Shown here: one piece after another, positions 50,802-61,996 of the stretch
Numbering within the stretch: the stretch's first letter is position 1
How the letters are laid out: each line of letters begins with the position of its first letter
Assembly: GCF_003664255.1 (NCBI RefSeq)
Contig: NZ_RCCV01000003.1
Span: forward strand, 620,001 to 684,000
Origin: Micromonospora sp. M71_S20
Lineage (GTDB): Bacteria > Actinomycetota > Actinomycetes > Mycobacteriales > Micromonosporaceae
Direction: 5' to 3'
Length of the DNA: 64,000 nt
Translations under genes and position numbers: made by a program
The notes under the pieces: generated by a model
What the model saw: the letters and a program-made list of their open reading frames with translations, nothing else
What the model was told of the DNA's origin: nothing
Databases searched by the model: none

Positions 50802-52451
50802 TCACGCCCGCAACGCCCCGGCCGCATCGAGCAGCTGGGCCACGCCCGCCGACCGGTCGGTCAGGTGCAGCCGGACCAGCGGGCGCTTCCGCTCGGCCAG
50901 GGCCTGCCGGTCGCCGGCGGCCTGCGCCGCCTGCAACTCCCCGAAGGTGTACGGCCGGCCCGGCACCGGCAGGTCGTCGGCGACCGCGCCGGTGAGCTGG
51001 AGGTAGCTGCCGACCTGCGGGCCGCCCTTGTGGTACTGGCCGGTGGAGTGCAGGAACCGCGGCCCCCAACCGAAGGTGACCGGCCGTCCGGCGGCACCGG
51101 CCAGCAGCGGCCGCAGCCGGGCCGCGTCGGCGTCGGCGAACCGGTCGAGGTACGCCATCACCGCGAGGTAGCCGTCGTCGCCCGCCGCGTCGACCAGCTG
51201 GCGGAGCACGCCGGCCAGGTCGCCCGGGGCGCCCTGCGGCGCGTACACCTCGATCGCGCCCTCGGTGAACGACGGCGTCTCCGCCGGCGGACCGGAGGCG
51301 AGGATCCGGTTCGTGTTCTCCTTGGACTCGGTGACGTTGGGCTGGTTGAACGGGTCGATGCCGAGCACCACGCCGGCGATCGCGGTGGCGTACTCCCAGG
51401 CGAGGAACTGCGCGCCGAGCGGGCCGTTGACGGCCACGTCGGCGTCGGCGCCGCCGCCGGGGACGGCGCCGGCGGGCAGCGCGCCGCCGTAGGTCACGGT
51501 GAGCACGTCGTCGCCGGTGGCGCCGGGGCTCTGCGGCGACTCCACGACGACCGGCAGGATGCCGACCCCGGCCTTGCCGGTGGACTCGGCGATCAGCTGC
51601 TCGGCCCAGTCGCCGAGGCCCTCGATGCCGGTGCCGTCGGAGATCAGGGCGACCTTGTCCCGGCCCATGGTGGCCGCCGCGCCGAGCGCCGCGCCGAGCG
51701 CCAGGCCCGGGTTGTCGCGGTCCCCGCCCAGCGACCGCGCCAGCGCGTCGGCCTCGTCGAGCAGCTCGGCCACCTCGACGCCGGCCAGCGCCGACGGGAC
51801 CAGCCCGAACGCGGTCAGCGCCGAGTAGCGGCCGCCCACGTTCGGGTCGGCGAGCACGGTGAAGGCGCCCATCTCGGCGGCGGTGGCCTCCAGCGGCGAG
51901 CCGGGGTCGGTGACGACGACGAAGTGCCGGCCGGCCTCCGCCTCGGTCATCCCCGCGTCGAGGAACGCCTGCCAGTACGCCCGGCGGTGGCTGTCGGTCT
52001 CGACGGTCGAACCGGACTTGCTGGCCACCACGACCACGGTGCGCTCCAGCCGGTCGGCCAGCGCCGCCCGGACCTGCCCCGGGTCGGTGGTGTCGAGCAC
52101 CGTCAGCTGCTTGCCGAGGGTACGGGCGATGACCTCGGGGGCCAGCGACGAGCCGCCCATCCCGGCGAGCACCACGTGGTCCAGGTCGGCCAGCTCCGCC
52201 TTCAGCTCGGCGAGCTGGGGCAGCAGCTCCCGGCTGCGCAGGTGGGTGTCCACCCAGCCGAGGCGGATCTTCGCCTCGGCCTCGGCGTCCGGACCCCACA
52301 GGGTCGGGTCTTTCGCGGCCAGCTTGCCCGGCGTGCCGGCGCTCACCAGCGCGTCCCGGGTGGAGGCGGGGGCCGACCTGTCGACCGTGTCGGCCCCGTG
52401 CACGGAGAGCCCGGCGGCGGCCTCGACCGCCCGGGCGAGCAGATCACTCAC
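50802..52451 (-). CDS. pgi: Glucose-6-phosphate isomerase
   Basis: Interconverts glucose 6-phosphate and fructose 6-phosphate. The 549-residue protein has two SIS-type sugar-isomerase lobes: [11 protein letters not shown] and [10 protein letters not shown] bind phosphate, and [18 protein letters not shown] carries the C-terminal catalytic region. This is the divergent actinobacterial-type isomerase, often fused or adjacent to transaldolase in other taxa. GTG 52451 overlaps the tal stop by 4 nt. Confidence 0.92.
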   Translation of the reverse strand: MSDLLARAVEAAAGLSVHGADTVDRSAPASTRDALVSAGTPGKLAAKDPTLWGPDAEAEAKIRLGWVDTHLRSRELLPQLAELKAELADLDHVVLAGMGGSSLAPEVIARTLGKQLTVLDTTDPGQVRAALADRLERTVVVVASKSGSTVETDSHRRAYWQAFLDAGMTEAEAGRHFVVVTDPGSPLEATAAEMGAFTVLADPNVGGRYSALTAFGLVPSALAGVEVAELLDEADALARSLGGDRDNPGLALGAALGAAATMGRDKVALISDGTGIEGLGDWAEQLIAESTGKAGVGILPVVVESPQSPGATGDDVLTVTYGGALPAGAVPGGGADADVAVNGPLGAQFLAWEYATAIAGVVLGIDPFNQPNVTESKENTNRILASGPPAETPSFTEGAIEVYAPQGAPGDLAGVLRQLVDAAGDDGYLAVMAYLDRFADADAARLRPLLAGAAGRPVTFGWGPRFLHSTGQYHKGGPQVGSYLQLTGAVADDLPVPGRPYTFGELQAAQAAGDRQALAERKRPLVRLHLTDRSAGVAQLLDAAGALRA

Positions 52452-53626
52452 GCGTTGCCCCCTGCCTGCTGCGCGGCCTGCGCGTTGTCCTTGGCGGCGT
52501 CACCCGGGCGGCCGGCGCCCCGGCCCGCGGCCGACAGCGACTTGCGGACGCCGTCGAGCAGTTCCTGCCAGCTCGTCTCGAACTTCTCCACGCCCTCGCG
52601 CTCCAGGGTCTCGATGACGTCGGCCATGTCGATCCCGACCGACTCCAGGTCCGCGAAGACCTTGCGGGCCTCGTCGTACGAACCGGTGATGGTGTCGCCG
52701 CGGGTCTCGCCGTGGTCGGCGTACGCGTGCACGACCGGCTCCGGCATGGTGTTGACCGTGCCGGGGGCGATCAGCTCCTCGACGTAGATGACGTCCCGGT
52801 AGTCCGGGTTCTTGGTCGAGGTGGAGGCCCACAGCGGCCGCTGCGGGTGGGCGCCGGCGTCGGCGAGGGCCTGCCAGCGGTCCGAGGAGAACACCTCGCC
52901 GTAGCGCTCGTACGCCAGCTTGGCGTTGGCGACGGCGGCCTTGCCGCGCAGCGCCTTGGCCTCGTCGGAGCCGAGCTTCTCCAGCCGCTTGTCGACCTCG
53001 CTGTCGACGCGGGAGACGAAGAACGACGCGACCGACCCGATCTTCGACAGGTCGTGCCCGTTCGCCTTCGCCTGCTCCAGGCCGGCCAGGAACGCCTCCA
53101 TCACCTGCGAGTAGCGGTCCAGCCCGAAGATCAGCGTGACGTTGACGCTGATCCCCTCCGCCAGGGTGGCGGTGATCGCCGGCAGGCCGGCCTCGGTGGC
53201 CGGGATCTTGATGAAGAGGTTCGGCCGGTCGACGAGCCACCACAGCGCCTTGGCCTCGGCGACGGTCTTGTCGGTCTCGTGGGCCAGCCGGGGGTCCACC
53301 TCGATGGAGACCCGGCCGTCGACCCCGGCGCTGCCCTCGTACGACGGGCGCATCACGTCGCACGCCCACCGCACGTCGTAGGTGGTGAGCATGCGCACGG
53401 CCTCCTCGACCTCCACCCCACGGGCGGCGAGGTCGCGCAGCTGCCAGTCGTACTCGTCGGCGTCGCTCAGCGCCTTGGCGAAGATCGTCGGGTTGGTGGT
53501 CACCCCGGCCACGTGCTTCTCCCGGCGGAGCTGGTCCAGCCCGCCGGAGGACAGCCGTACCCGGGAAAGGTCGTCGAGCCAGACCGCCACGCCTGCGGCG
53601 GTGAGTTCACTCAGCCTGTCCGTCAT
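52448..53626 (-). CDS. tal: Transaldolase
   Basis: Transfers dihydroxyacetone units in the non-oxidative pentose phosphate pathway; 392 residues, the long actinobacterial type. The Schiff-base Lys lies in [11 protein letters not shown], preceded by [24 protein letters not shown] and [12 protein letters not shown] are also diagnostic. An Ala/Gly/Gln-rich tail of about 25 residues ends the protein. ATG 53626 has GGGGAG 10 nt upstream; GTG 53635 is too close to that site. Confidence 0.95.
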   Translation of the reverse strand: MTDRLSELTAAGVAVWLDDLSRVRLSSGGLDQLRREKHVAGVTTNPTIFAKALSDADEYDWQLRDLAARGVEVEEAVRMLTTYDVRWACDVMRPSYEGSAGVDGRVSIEVDPRLAHETDKTVAEAKALWWLVDRPNLFIKIPATEAGLPAITATLAEGISVNVTLIFGLDRYSQVMEAFLAGLEQAKANGHDLSKIGSVASFFVSRVDSEVDKRLEKLGSDEAKALRGKAAVANAKLAYERYGEVFSSDRWQALADAGAHPQRPLWASTSTKNPDYRDVIYVEELIAPGTVNTMPEPVVHAYADHGETRGDTITGSYDEARKVFADLESVGIDMADVIETLEREGVEKFETSWQELLDGVRKSLSAAGRGAGRPGDAAKDNAQAAQQAGGNA

Positions 53627-53642
53627 ACCGTCCACGCTCCCC

Positions 53643-55781
53643 TCAGTTGCCGGTCGTGAAACCGGTGATGTCGCCCATCCGGGTCAGCGCCGCGTGCGCG
53701 GCAGCCACGATCCGGTCGGGCGTGAAGCCGAACTGCTCGAAGAGCACGGAGTGCGGGGCGCTCGCGCCGTAGTGCTCCAGGCTGACGCTCTCGCCGCAGT
53801 CGCCGACGATGCCGTGCCAGGACATGCTGATGCCCGCCTCCACGCTCACCCGTGCCTTTACCCCGCGCGGCAGCACCGACTCCCGGTACGCCTCGTCCTG
53901 CTCGAAGAACCACTCCTGGCACGGCATCGAGACGACCCGGGTCGGGGTGCCGTCGGCCTCCAGCCGGTCGCGGGCGGTCAGGCAGAGCTGCACCTCGGAG
54001 CCGGTGCCGATGAGGATCACCTGCGGTTTGCCGTTGGATGCCTCGGCGAGCACGTAGCCGCCCTTCGCCACGCCCTCGGCGCCGGCCAGGGTCGACCGGT
54101 CCAGCGTCGGCAGCGCCTGCCGGCTCAGCGCCAGCGCGGTCGGCCGGTCGGTGTGCTCCAGCGCCTGCCGCCAGGCCCAGGCCGTCTCGTTGGCGTCGGC
54201 CGGCCGGACCACGTCCAGGCCGGGGATGGCGCGCAGCGCGCTCAGGTGCTCCACCGGCTGGTGCGTGGGGCCGTCCTCGCCGAGGCCGATCGAGTCGTGC
54301 GTCCAGACGTAGACCACCGGCAGCTTCATCAGCGCGGCGAGCCGCACCGACGGGCGCATGTAGTCGCTGAAGACGAGGAAGGTGCCGCCGTACGGGCGGG
54401 TGCCGCCGTGCAGCGCGATGCCGTTGAGGATGGCGCCCATGGCGTGCTCGCGGATGCCGAAGTGCAGCGTGCGGCCGTACTCGTGGCCGGGGAAGTCCTT
54501 GGTGGCGTGGACGGCGGGGACGAAGGACGGCTCGCCCTTCATGGTGGTGTTGTTGCTCTCCGCCAGGTCGGCCGAGCCGCCCCACAGCTCCGGCAGCACT
54601 CCGGCGAGCGCCTCCAGGACCTTGCCGGAGGCCGCCCGGGTGGCGATGCCCTTGGCGTCGGCCGGGAACTCCGGCAGCGCCTCGGTCCAGCCGCTCGGCA
54701 GGATCCGCCCGGCCATCCGGTCGTAGAGTGCGCGGCGCTCCGGGTTGGCCTTCGCCCAGGCGTCGAACGCCGTGGTCCACTCCTGCTGGGCCCGGGCGCC
54801 GCGCTCCATCACCGTGCGGGCGTGGCCGAGCATCTCCTCGTCGACCTCGAAGGTCCGCGCCGGGTCGAAGCCGAGGAGCTGCTTGGTGGCGGCCACCTCG
54901 TCGGCGCCCAGCGCCGAACCGTGGATCTTGCCGGTGTTCTTCTTGTTGGGCGCGGGCCAGCCGATGATGGTGCGCAGCGCGATGAACGAGGGGCGGCCGG
55001 TCTCGGCCTTCGCCGCCAGCAGCGCCCGGTGCAGGGCCTCGACGTCCTCGTGGTAGTCGCCCTGGTCGGCGTCGCCGGCGCGCCAGTCGACGGTCTGCAC
55101 GTGCCAGCCGTACGCCTCGTAGCGGGCGGCGACGTCCTCGCTCTTGGCGATCCGGGTGTCGTCCTCGATCGAGATCTCGTTGTCGTCGTAGATCACCGTG
55201 AGGTTGCCGAGCTGCTGGTGCCCGGCGAGCGCGCTGGCCTCGTGGCTGATGCCCTCCTCGATGTCGCCGTCGGAGACGATGCACCAGATGTCGTGGTCGA
55301 AGACCGACCGGCCGGGCTCGGCCTCCGGGTCGAACAGGCCGCGCTCGCGGCGGGCGGCCATCGCCATGCCGACCGCGTTGCCGAGGCCCTGCCCGAGCGG
55401 ACCGGTGGTGGTCTCCACGCCGGGGGTGTGCCCGTGCTCGGGGTGGCCCGGGGTCAGCGAGCCCCACTGCCGCAGCGACTCCAGGTCCTGCAGGGCCAGC
55501 GGGTAGCCGGAGAGGAAGAGCTGGATGTAGAGGGTGAGGCTGGAGTGGCCCGCGGAGAGCACGAAGCGGTCCCGGCCGGGCCAGTTCGGGTCGGCCGGGT
55601 TGTGCCGCATGACCCGGTTGAAGAGCAGGTAGGCCGCGGGCGCGAGGCTCATCGCGGTGCCCGGGTGGCCGTTGCCGGATTTCTCCACGGCATCCATGGC
55701 CAGCACGCGGACGGTGTCGACGGCCCGGCGGTCGAGGTCGGACCAGTTGAGTGCGGGGTGCTCGGGTCGGTTGGCAGCCAC
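53643..55781 (-). CDS. tkt: Transketolase
   Basis: Thiamine-diphosphate enzyme of 712 residues exchanging two-carbon units in the pentose phosphate pathway. The cofactor motif is [29 protein letters not shown], starting near residue 155. Other conserved segments are [36 protein letters not shown] and [13 protein letters not shown] 55781 is chosen, with GAGGAG about 10 nt upstream; the open frame extends further without similarity. It heads the block tkt-tal-pgi-zwf-opcA-pgl, 16 bp before tal. Confidence 0.96.
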   Translation of the reverse strand: MAANRPEHPALNWSDLDRRAVDTVRVLAMDAVEKSGNGHPGTAMSLAPAAYLLFNRVMRHNPADPNWPGRDRFVLSAGHSSLTLYIQLFLSGYPLALQDLESLRQWGSLTPGHPEHGHTPGVETTTGPLGQGLGNAVGMAMAARRERGLFDPEAEPGRSVFDHDIWCIVSDGDIEEGISHEASALAGHQQLGNLTVIYDDNEISIEDDTRIAKSEDVAARYEAYGWHVQTVDWRAGDADQGDYHEDVEALHRALLAAKAETGRPSFIALRTIIGWPAPNKKNTGKIHGSALGADEVAATKQLLGFDPARTFEVDEEMLGHARTVMERGARAQQEWTTAFDAWAKANPERRALYDRMAGRILPSGWTEALPEFPADAKGIATRAASGKVLEALAGVLPELWGGSADLAESNNTTMKGEPSFVPAVHATKDFPGHEYGRTLHFGIREHAMGAILNGIALHGGTRPYGGTFLVFSDYMRPSVRLAALMKLPVVYVWTHDSIGLGEDGPTHQPVEHLSALRAIPGLDVVRPADANETAWAWRQALEHTDRPTALALSRQALPTLDRSTLAGAEGVAKGGYVLAEASNGKPQVILIGTGSEVQLCLTARDRLEADGTPTRVVSMPCQEWFFEQDEAYRESVLPRGVKARVSVEAGISMSWHGIVGDCGESVSLEHYGASAPHSVLFEQFGFTPDRIVAAAHAALTRMGDITGFTTGN

Positions 55782-55824
55782 GATGGTTGTGCTCCTCGGC
55801 AGATGGGCGGAACCCTCAGTGATG

Positions 55825-55830
55825 ACCCTA
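55825..55830 (-). promoter_or_regulatory. Possible -10 box of the tkt operon (TAGGGT)
   Basis: TAGGGT lies 43 nt upstream of GTG 55781, giving a short leader with the GAGGAG ribosome-binding site. Confidence 0.4.
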
Positions 55831-55967
55831 TCGAGCGGTCCTAAACGTCCGCCCAGGGATCTCTGCATGCCGGTCTGTACTGGTCGGCGCCGGTCCGTGG
55901 CCCTGCCTCCACGGTGTGACGGCCCGCACCGTTGTCGGGTCGCCCGGGCAGCCAAAACGACGACGCG

Positions 55968-55973
55968 TAGTCT
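55968..55973 (+). promoter_or_regulatory. Possible -10 box of ctaB (TAGTCT)
   Basis: TAGTCT, in a slightly AT-richer segment, is 73 nt upstream of GTG 56047. It shares the 265-bp divergent region with tkt. Confidence 0.35.
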
Positions 55974-56046
55974 GTGGTGCGGCGTGTGGCCCCAGTCGGG
56001 TCCGGCCGATCCGACCTCCCCTGCCGACGCCGGAAGGTGGCAATCC

Positions 56047-57003
56047 GTGAGCATGATCACCGAGCGCCCCGTCAGCAACTCTGCCGGGCAGCCGGTGCGG
56101 ACTGCGGCGGAGGAGTCGGCGGTGGCCCGCCGGGACGTCCGCGCGGTGGTCGCGGCCTACGTGACGCTGACCAAGCCGCGGATCGTGGAGCTGCTCCTCG
56201 TCACCACGGTGCCGGCGATGATGCTCGCGGACGGCGGCCTGCCGTCGCTCTGGCTGGTGGCGGTGGTGCTGGTCGGCGGATCGCTCGCCGCGGGCGCGGC
56301 CAGCGTCATCAACTGCTACATCGACCGGGACATCGACCAGCTGATGCGGCGCACCAAGCGTCGCCCGCTGCCGGCGCACACCGTGACACCGCGTAACGCG
56401 TTGATCTTCGGGCTGGTGCTGGCGGCGGTGTCGGTCGCGATGATGGCGGCGTTCACCAACCTGCTGGCCGCCGGGCTCACGCTGGCCGCGATCGTCTACT
56501 ACGACGTCGTCTACACCCTCTGGCTGAAGCGGACCACGACGGCCAACACGTTCTGGGGCGGGGCCTGCGGGGCGGCGCCGGTGCTGATCGGCTGGGCGGC
56601 GGTGACCGGGACGCTCGCCCCGGCCGCGTGGGCGCTGTTCGCGGTGGTCTTCTTCTGGCAGATGCCGCACTTCTACCCACTGGCGATGAAGTACAAGGAC
56701 GACTACGCCCGGGCCGGCATCCCGATGCTGCCGGTGGTGGCCTCCACGCGGCGGGTCAACGCCGAGATCATCGGCTTCGCCTGGCTGACCGTGGCGTCCT
56801 CGCTGGCCGTGTGGCCGCTGGGGATGAGCCTCATCTACGGCGTGCCCGCCGTGGTGGTCGGTGCCATCTTCGTGGTGGAGGCGCACAAGCTCGCCCGGCG
56901 GGTGGCGCGGGGGCAGGCCGTCAAGCCGATGCGGCTGTTCCACTGGTCGACGACCTACCTGACCATCCTCTTCGCCGCCGTCGCGCTCGACGCGCTGATC
57001 TGA
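56047..57003 (+). CDS. ctaB: Protoheme IX farnesyltransferase (heme O synthase)
   Basis: UbiA-superfamily membrane prenyltransferase of 318 residues that farnesylates heme b to heme O for terminal oxidases. The first Asp-rich motif [21 protein letters not shown] and second-loop [13 protein letters not shown] are intact, as is [20 protein letters not shown]. About eight hydrophobic helices are seen. GTG 56047 has a GGTGG site 6 nt upstream. Heme A synthase, the next enzyme of the pathway, lies at 58.7 kb on the other strand. Confidence 0.95.
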   Translation: MSMITERPVSNSAGQPVRTAAEESAVARRDVRAVVAAYVTLTKPRIVELLLVTTVPAMMLADGGLPSLWLVAVVLVGGSLAAGAASVINCYIDRDIDQLMRRTKRRPLPAHTVTPRNALIFGLVLAAVSVAMMAAFTNLLAAGLTLAAIVYYDVVYTLWLKRTTTANTFWGGACGAAPVLIGWAAVTGTLAPAAWALFAVVFFWQMPHFYPLAMKYKDDYARAGIPMLPVVASTRRVNAEIIGFAWLTVASSLAVWPLGMSLIYGVPAVVVGAIFVVEAHKLARRVARGQAVKPMRLFHWSTTYLTILFAAVALDALI

Positions 57004-57339
57004 CCGGGCGGCGCCCGCCGATCCGAACGGGCCGCCGCGCCGAGCCGGGTCCCGGCCTGACGCCTTCTCCCGGTCCGCGCGGCCGGAGGCCGTACCGGAA
57101 AATCATCATGGTGTATAGCTTGTCCGGGTTTCTTGTCACATCGGTGACGCCGTCGGTATGGGTCCGGAACCGCTGGGATGCCCCGGGCCGGCCCGGTTCG
57201 GGGCGGAGTTTTGGAGGGATAAGTCCGGACAAGACCGGGCATATCGCCTGTGCTTCTCCTTAAACCTGCGGGTAATTGGCATCACAAAAGGTTCATGGTT
57301 CTCGCCCGCCCGGGTGGAAGTCTGCTTACGCTTCCCGTC
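57004..57339. other. AT-richer intergenic region after ctaB
   Basis: This 336-bp stretch has no supported gene. It has visibly lower GC than its neighbours from about 57100 on. It contains a GTCAC-ATCG-GTGAC inverted repeat (57135-57148), a TATAGC hexamer near 57113 and several TCCGGA palindromes. It may hold a regulated promoter or small RNA, but nothing specific can be named. Confidence 0.4.
57327..57332 (+). promoter_or_regulatory. -10 box of the 57340 gene (TACGCT)
   Basis: TACGCT ends 7 nt before ATG 57340, the leaderless arrangement. Confidence 0.5.
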
Positions 57340-57675
57340 ATGGCAGAAGGTTCCGATACGACGCTGACGGCCGAGCAGACCCCCGGGCAGGCCCCGCCGC
57401 AGGGCCTGGTCGCGGGCATCAAGTCGTTCGCCGCCGGTCACGGCGGGGCGAAGGCGGTCATCGAGTACGTCGGCAAGCGTGGCGCGCGCATCGTCCTCGT
57501 GGGCGAGGACGGGGTGTGGGGCGACCAGTTCGCCGACGACACCGTCGTGGCGCGGGAGGCCTGCGCGAAGGCGGGAGTCACCGTCGAGAACGCCTGGGAG
57601 CGTGAACTGATGGACCAGATGCGTCCGAGCAACGACCTGTGGCGGTCGATGGCCCGGCGCACGATGGCCCGTTGA
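57340..57675 (+). CDS. Conserved-looking hypothetical protein
   Basis: Soluble protein of 111 residues that I do not recognise. A polar N-terminus (about 1-25) precedes a compact alpha/beta segment: AAGHGGAKAVIEYVGKRGARIVLVGEDGVWGDQFADD looks like a beta-strand/turn core. A helix then carries VVAREACAKAGV, followed by ENAWERELMDQMRP and an Arg-rich end. Codon bias and a clear -10 box support a real gene. It has no Cys cluster, signal or membrane segment. It is followed after 6 bp by an ATP-grasp gene and may be cotranscribed with it. Confidence 0.65.
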   Translation: MAEGSDTTLTAEQTPGQAPPQGLVAGIKSFAAGHGGAKAVIEYVGKRGARIVLVGEDGVWGDQFADDTVVAREACAKAGVTVENAWERELMDQMRPSNDLWRSMARRTMAR

Positions 57676-57681
57676 CATAAC

Positions 57682-58605
57682 TTGACCGATCACCACCAGC
57701 CGACCCGGGGGGAACCCCGGGTCGCTCTCGTTACCTGTGCCGAACTGCCCGACCTCGACCCCGACGATCGGCTGCTGCTCGAACCGCTGGCGCGCCGCGG
57801 CGTGACCGTCGAGGTGCTGGACTGGGCCGATCCGTCCGCCGACTGGCCGGCGTACGACCTGGCGGTGCTCCGCTCGCCGTGGGACTACGTGCTGCGCCGC
57901 GACGAGTTCCTCGCCTGGGCGTCGCGGGTGCCCGCCCTGGCCAACCCGGCCGACGTGGTGCGCTGGAACACCGACAAGCGGTACCTGGCCGAGCTGTCCG
58001 CGGCCGGGGTGCGTACCGTGCCGACGTCCTGGGTCGCGCCGGGGGAGGGTTGGCGACCGCCCGCCGCCCGCGGCGAGTACGTCGTCAAGCCGGCCGTCGG
58101 CCTCGGCAGCCGGGACACCGGCCGCTACGACCTGGCCGATCCGCAGCACCGGGAACTGGCCGTGGCGCACGTGCGGCGGCTGTCGGACGCGGGCCGGCTG
58201 GCCATGGTGCAGCCGTACCTCGACGCGGTCGACACGGCCGGCGAGACGGCGCTGCTCTTCCTGGCCGGGCCGGGCGGCCCGGCGTTCAGCCACGCCGTGC
58301 GCAAGGGCCCGATGCTGACCGGCCCGGACCTCGGCGTCGACGGGCTGTACCGGCCCGAGGAGATCACCGTCAGCACCGCCACCCCGGAGCAACTGGCGGT
58401 GGCGGACAGGGCCCTCGCGGCGGTGCCCGGCGGGCCGGGACGGTTGCTCTACGCCCGGGTGGACCTGATCCCGGGCCCGGACGACGCGCCGGTCCTGGTG
58501 GAGCTGGAGCTCACCGAGCCGTCGCTGTTCCTCGGCCACGCCGACGGCGCCGCCGACCGCTTGGCCGACGCGATCCTGACCCTGCTGGGCCGCGCCGCCG
58601 GCTGA
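57682..58605 (+). CDS. ATP-grasp domain protein
   Basis: Probable carboxylate-amine (or similar) ligase of 307 residues. The N-terminus is a pre-ATP-grasp domain (RVALVTCAELPDLDPDD), followed by NTDKRYLAELSAAGV and the ATP-binding Lys strand YVVKPAVGLGSRDTGR. The acidic metal-binding strand LVELELTEPSLFL closes the fold. It resembles the group that includes the D-cycloserine cyclo-ligase DcsG, but no cycloserine genes are nearby. The start is TTG 57682 without an obvious ribosome-binding site, so the N-terminus is uncertain. Confidence 0.75.
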   Translation: MTDHHQPTRGEPRVALVTCAELPDLDPDDRLLLEPLARRGVTVEVLDWADPSADWPAYDLAVLRSPWDYVLRRDEFLAWASRVPALANPADVVRWNTDKRYLAELSAAGVRTVPTSWVAPGEGWRPPAARGEYVVKPAVGLGSRDTGRYDLADPQHRELAVAHVRRLSDAGRLAMVQPYLDAVDTAGETALLFLAGPGGPAFSHAVRKGPMLTGPDLGVDGLYRPEEITVSTATPEQLAVADRALAAVPGGPGRLLYARVDLIPGPDDAPVLVELELTEPSLFLGHADGAADRLADAILTLLGRAAG

Positions 58606-58739
58606 CCTGCTTCCGGCAGCCGACGTCAGGGACGGTTGGGCCGCGCCAGCGGGCCTGCGGAACGACGGCGGCTGCGGCTCCCGGGGTTTCCGTGTGGTGC
58701 GGGGGCCGGGTTCCCGTGGTGTGGCGGGGAGGGGCGCGG

Positions 58740-59684
58740 TCAGGCGGCGACGGGGACGGCCCGGTCGGCGGCGTCCGGGGCCGGCGACGGCGCGACCGGG
58801 CGGCGCTCGCGGGTGGACCACTGCACCGAGAGGGTGGCCAACAGCACCAGGCAGGAACCCAGCATGTGCGCGCCCACCAGCAGCGCCGGCAGGTTGGTGA
58901 AGTACTGCACGAACCCGATGAGGCCCTGGCCCAGCTCGACGGCGACGAGCACCAGCGCGGCCCGCGCGGCCCGCTGCGCGCCGACCGCGCGGAAGGCGAA
59001 GACCAGCGCCACGGACAGGCCGATCAGCAGGAAGACGCTGTCGGCGTGCACCTGGGAGATCGTCTCCGGGTCGAGCCCGTTGCGGGCGGCGCCGTGGTCG
59101 CCCGCGTGCGGGCCGCTGCCGGTCACCCAGGTGCCGATCACCAGCACCGCCGCGCTGACCACGGTGGTGATCGCCGTGAGGGTCCGCAGCGGGGCGGGCA
59201 CGACGGCCTCCGCCGGGCCCGCCGGGTCCTTGATCCGCCGCCACAGCGCGTACGCGGCCGCGATCACCAGCATCGAGGCGAGGAAGTGCAGGCCGACCAC
59301 CCACGGGTTGAGGTCGGTGAGCACGGTGATCCCGCCGATGACCGCCTGCGCGGGGATGCCGAGGAGCACGGCGACCGCGAGCGGGACCAGGTCCCGGCGC
59401 CGGGGGAGGTGCAGCAGCACGGCCAGCAGCACCGCCAGCGCGATGACGCCGACGGCGAAGGTGAGCAGGCGGTTGCCGAACTCGATCACCCCGTAGATGC
59501 CCATCTCCGGTGTCGTCACGTACGACTCCTCGGTGCACCGGGGCCAGGTGGGGCAGCCGAGGCCGGACCCGGTGAGCCGGACGGCCCCGCCGGTGACGAC
59601 GATGCCCACGTTCGCGATGATCGAGGCGAGCGCGAGACGGCGCAGCAGGGCGGTGGAGACCGGGAACCGGACGGATCGCTTCAC
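58740..59684 (-). CDS. ctaA: Heme A synthase (COX15/CtaA family)
   Basis: Eight-helix membrane monooxygenase of 314 residues oxidising heme O to heme A. Two four-helix repeats carry heme-ligand His residues (GLHFLAS in the first, SQVHADSVFL and GAHMLGS in the second), with conserved EFGNRLLT in the first. A Cys pair in GLGCPTWPRC sits in the first extracytoplasmic loop. The C-terminal tail is Pro/Ala-rich. GTG 59684 is 7 nt from TAGGAT and is chosen over an upstream GTG at 59702. Confidence 0.92.
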   Translation of the reverse strand: MKRSVRFPVSTALLRRLALASIIANVGIVVTGGAVRLTGSGLGCPTWPRCTEESYVTTPEMGIYGVIEFGNRLLTFAVGVIALAVLLAVLLHLPRRRDLVPLAVAVLLGIPAQAVIGGITVLTDLNPWVVGLHFLASMLVIAAAYALWRRIKDPAGPAEAVVPAPLRTLTAITTVVSAAVLVIGTWVTGSGPHAGDHGAARNGLDPETISQVHADSVFLLIGLSVALVFAFRAVGAQRAARAALVLVAVELGQGLIGFVQYFTNLPALLVGAHMLGSCLVLLATLSVQWSTRERRPVAPSPAPDAADRAVPVAA

Positions 59685-59691
59685 GGCGCAA

Positions 59692-59697
59692 ATCCTA
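59692..59697 (-). promoter_or_regulatory. -10 box of ctaA (TAGGAT)
   Basis: TAGGAT ends 7 nt before GTG 59684; the mRNA is probably leaderless. It is divergent from the sufR promoter about 90 bp away. Confidence 0.5.
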
Positions 59698-59787
59698 CGC
59701 ACCGTAGTGGAGCGCGATCGGGTGACTCCGTCCGTGCGGTGGTTCGGATCACCGGGGCCCGGGTTTGCGGGCTCCGGACGAATTACG

Positions 59788-59793
59788 TAACGT
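59788..59793 (+). promoter_or_regulatory. -10 box of the suf operon (TAACGT)
   Basis: TAACGT in the locally AT-rich AATTACGTAACG ends 7 nt before the sufR GTG at 59801. SufR itself is expected to bind around this site. Confidence 0.5.
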
Positions 59794-59800
59794 TGGCGTT

Positions 59801-60559
59801 GTGAAAAACGCGGCGGCGCTCTCCGGGCACCAGCCGGCGGTCGCTCCGGCCGCCGGTCAGTCCGCGTCCGTCGCGGACCTCTCCACCCGTGACCGGGTCA
59901 CCCAGCTGCTGCTGGAGCGGGGCGCGACCACCGCGGCGCAGCTCGGCTCGGCACTCGGGCTCAGCCCGGCCGCCATCCGCCGGCACCTCGACGCGATGCT
60001 CGCCGACGGCGACGTCGTCGCCCGCGAGCAGACCGTCCGGGGCCACCGCGGCCGGGGCCGGCCGGCGAAGGTGTTCGTGCTGACCGACGCGGCCCGGGTG
60101 CGTTGTGGCACCCACCACTACGACAACATGGCCACCGCCGCGCTGCGCTGGATCGCCCGCAACGGCGGCGCCGCGGCGGTCGAGGCGTTCGCCACCGACC
60201 AGGTCGCCGCGCTGGAGACCCGCTGCCGGGCCGCCATGGAGGACGCCGGCGACGACCCGCTCGCGCGGGCCGAGGCACTCGCCGGAGCGCTGACCGCCGA
60301 GGGTTACGCTGCGAACGCGTCCACGATCGCCACCGGCGGCCAGCTCTGTCAGCACCACTGCCCGGTGGCGCACGTGGCCGCCGAGTTCCCCCAGCTGTGC
60401 GAGGCCGAGACCGCGGTGATCTCCCGCCTGGTCGGCACCCACGTGCAGCGCCTGGCCACCATCGCGCACGGCGACGGAGTGTGCACCACGCACATTCCCA
60501 CCCAGCCGGGGCGTGCCCGTTCCGGTAAGACCGTCACCACTGTGAGGACAGATAGATGA
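59801..60559 (+). CDS. sufR: Fe-S-sensing repressor SufR
   Basis: Winged-helix regulator of 252 residues at the head of the suf operon. The DNA-binding domain is at about 30-100 ([37 protein letters not shown] and [13 protein letters not shown]). The C-terminal domain has Cys183, Cys187 and Cys200 in LCQHHC...PQLC, the expected cluster ligands. Holo-SufR represses suf; cluster loss relieves repression. GTG 59801 is leaderless-type. The stop overlaps the sufB ATG by 4 nt. Confidence 0.93.
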   Translation: MKNAAALSGHQPAVAPAAGQSASVADLSTRDRVTQLLLERGATTAAQLGSALGLSPAAIRRHLDAMLADGDVVAREQTVRGHRGRGRPAKVFVLTDAARVRCGTHHYDNMATAALRWIARNGGAAAVEAFATDQVAALETRCRAAMEDAGDDPLARAEALAGALTAEGYAANASTIATGGQLCQHHCPVAHVAAEFPQLCEAETAVISRLVGTHVQRLATIAHGDGVCTTHIPTQPGRARSGKTVTTVRTDR

Positions 60560-61986
60560 CCGAGCAGATCGTCCAGCCCCTGACGCAGGAAGAGCAGCTC
60601 GCCGCCCTGGGTCGCTACGAGTACGGCTGGGCCGACCCGGACGTCGCCGGGGCGGTCGCCCAGCGCGGCCTCAGCGAGGCGGTGGTGCGGGACATCTCGG
60701 CCAAGAAGAACGAGCCGGCCTGGATGCTCGACCTGCGGCTGAAGGGCCTGCGGCTGTTCGGCCGCAAGCCGATGCCGGCCTGGGGCGCCGACCTCACCGG
60801 GATCGACTTCGACAACATCAAGTACTTCGTGCGGTCCACGGAGAAGCAGGCCACCAGCTGGGAGGACCTGCCCGAGGACATCAAGAACACCTACGACCGG
60901 CTGGGCATCCCCGAGGCGGAGAAGCAGCGGCTGGTCGCCGGCGTCGCGGCGCAGTACGAGTCCGAGGTCGTCTACCACAAGATCCGCGAGGACCTCGAGG
61001 AGCAGGGCGTCGTCTTCCTCGACACCGACACCGCGCTGCGCGAGCACGAGGACGTCTTCAAGGAGTACTTCGGCACGGTGATCCCGGTCGGCGACAACAA
61101 GTTCGCCGCGCTGAACACCTCCGTGTGGTCCGGCGGCTCGTTCATCTACGTGCCGAAGGGCGTGCACGTGGAGATCCCGTTGCAGGCCTACTTCCGGATC
61201 AACACGGAGAACATGGGCCAGTTCGAGCGGACGCTGATCATCGTCGACGAGGGCGCGTACGTGCACTACGTCGAGGGCTGCACCGCGCCGCTGTACTCCT
61301 CCGACTCGCTGCACAGCGCGGTCGTGGAGATCATCGTGAAGAAGAACGCCCGGTGCCGCTACACGACCATCCAGAACTGGTCGAACAACGTCTACAACCT
61401 GGTCACCAAGCGTGCCGTCTGCCATGAGGGCGCGACCATGGAGTGGGTCGACGGCAACATCGGCTCCAAGGTCACCATGAAGTACCCGGCGGTCTACATG
61501 ACCGGCGAGCACGCCAAGGGCGAGGTGCTCTCGGTGGCCATGGCCGGCGAGGGGCAGCACCAGGACGCGGGCGCCAAGATGGTGCACGCCGCGCCGCACA
61601 CCTCCTCGACCATCATCTCCAAGTCGATCGCCCGGGGCGGCGGCCGCACGTCGTACCGCGGCCTGGTCCAGGTGCTGGAGGGCTCGCACAGCAGCCGCAG
61701 CACGGTCAAGTGCGACGCGCTGCTGGTCGACACCATCTCCCGCTCGGACACCTACCCGTACGTCGACATCCGCGAGGACGACGTGTCGATGGGGCACGAG
61801 GCGACCGTCTCCAAGATCAGCGACGACCAGCTCTTCTACCTGATGAGCCGGGGCCTGAGCGAGGACGAGGCGATGGCGATGATCGTTCGCGGCTTCATCG
61901 AGCCGATCGCCAAGGAACTCCCGATGGAGTACGCCCTGGAACTCAACCGCCTGATCGAGCTCCAGATGGAGGGCGCGGTCGGCTGA
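60556..61986 (+). CDS. sufB: Fe-S cluster assembly scaffold SufB
   Basis: Scaffold of the SufBC2D complex, 476 residues, with a central right-handed beta-helix. Conserved segments include [22 protein letters not shown], the [18 protein letters not shown] region, and [23 protein letters not shown] carrying the Cys thought to accept sulfur. The C-terminal helices ([22 protein letters not shown]) interact with SufC. No intein is present, unlike some mycobacterial SufB. It starts within the sufR stop codon (ATGA). Confidence 0.97.
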   Translation: MTEQIVQPLTQEEQLAALGRYEYGWADPDVAGAVAQRGLSEAVVRDISAKKNEPAWMLDLRLKGLRLFGRKPMPAWGADLTGIDFDNIKYFVRSTEKQATSWEDLPEDIKNTYDRLGIPEAEKQRLVAGVAAQYESEVVYHKIREDLEEQGVVFLDTDTALREHEDVFKEYFGTVIPVGDNKFAALNTSVWSGGSFIYVPKGVHVEIPLQAYFRINTENMGQFERTLIIVDEGAYVHYVEGCTAPLYSSDSLHSAVVEIIVKKNARCRYTTIQNWSNNVYNLVTKRAVCHEGATMEWVDGNIGSKVTMKYPAVYMTGEHAKGEVLSVAMAGEGQHQDAGAKMVHAAPHTSSTIISKSIARGGGRTSYRGLVQVLEGSHSSRSTVKCDALLVDTISRSDTYPYVDIREDDVSMGHEATVSKISDDQLFYLMSRGLSEDEAMAMIVRGFIEPIAKELPMEYALELNRLIELQMEGAVG

Positions 61987-61996
61987 CGCCGCCGCG

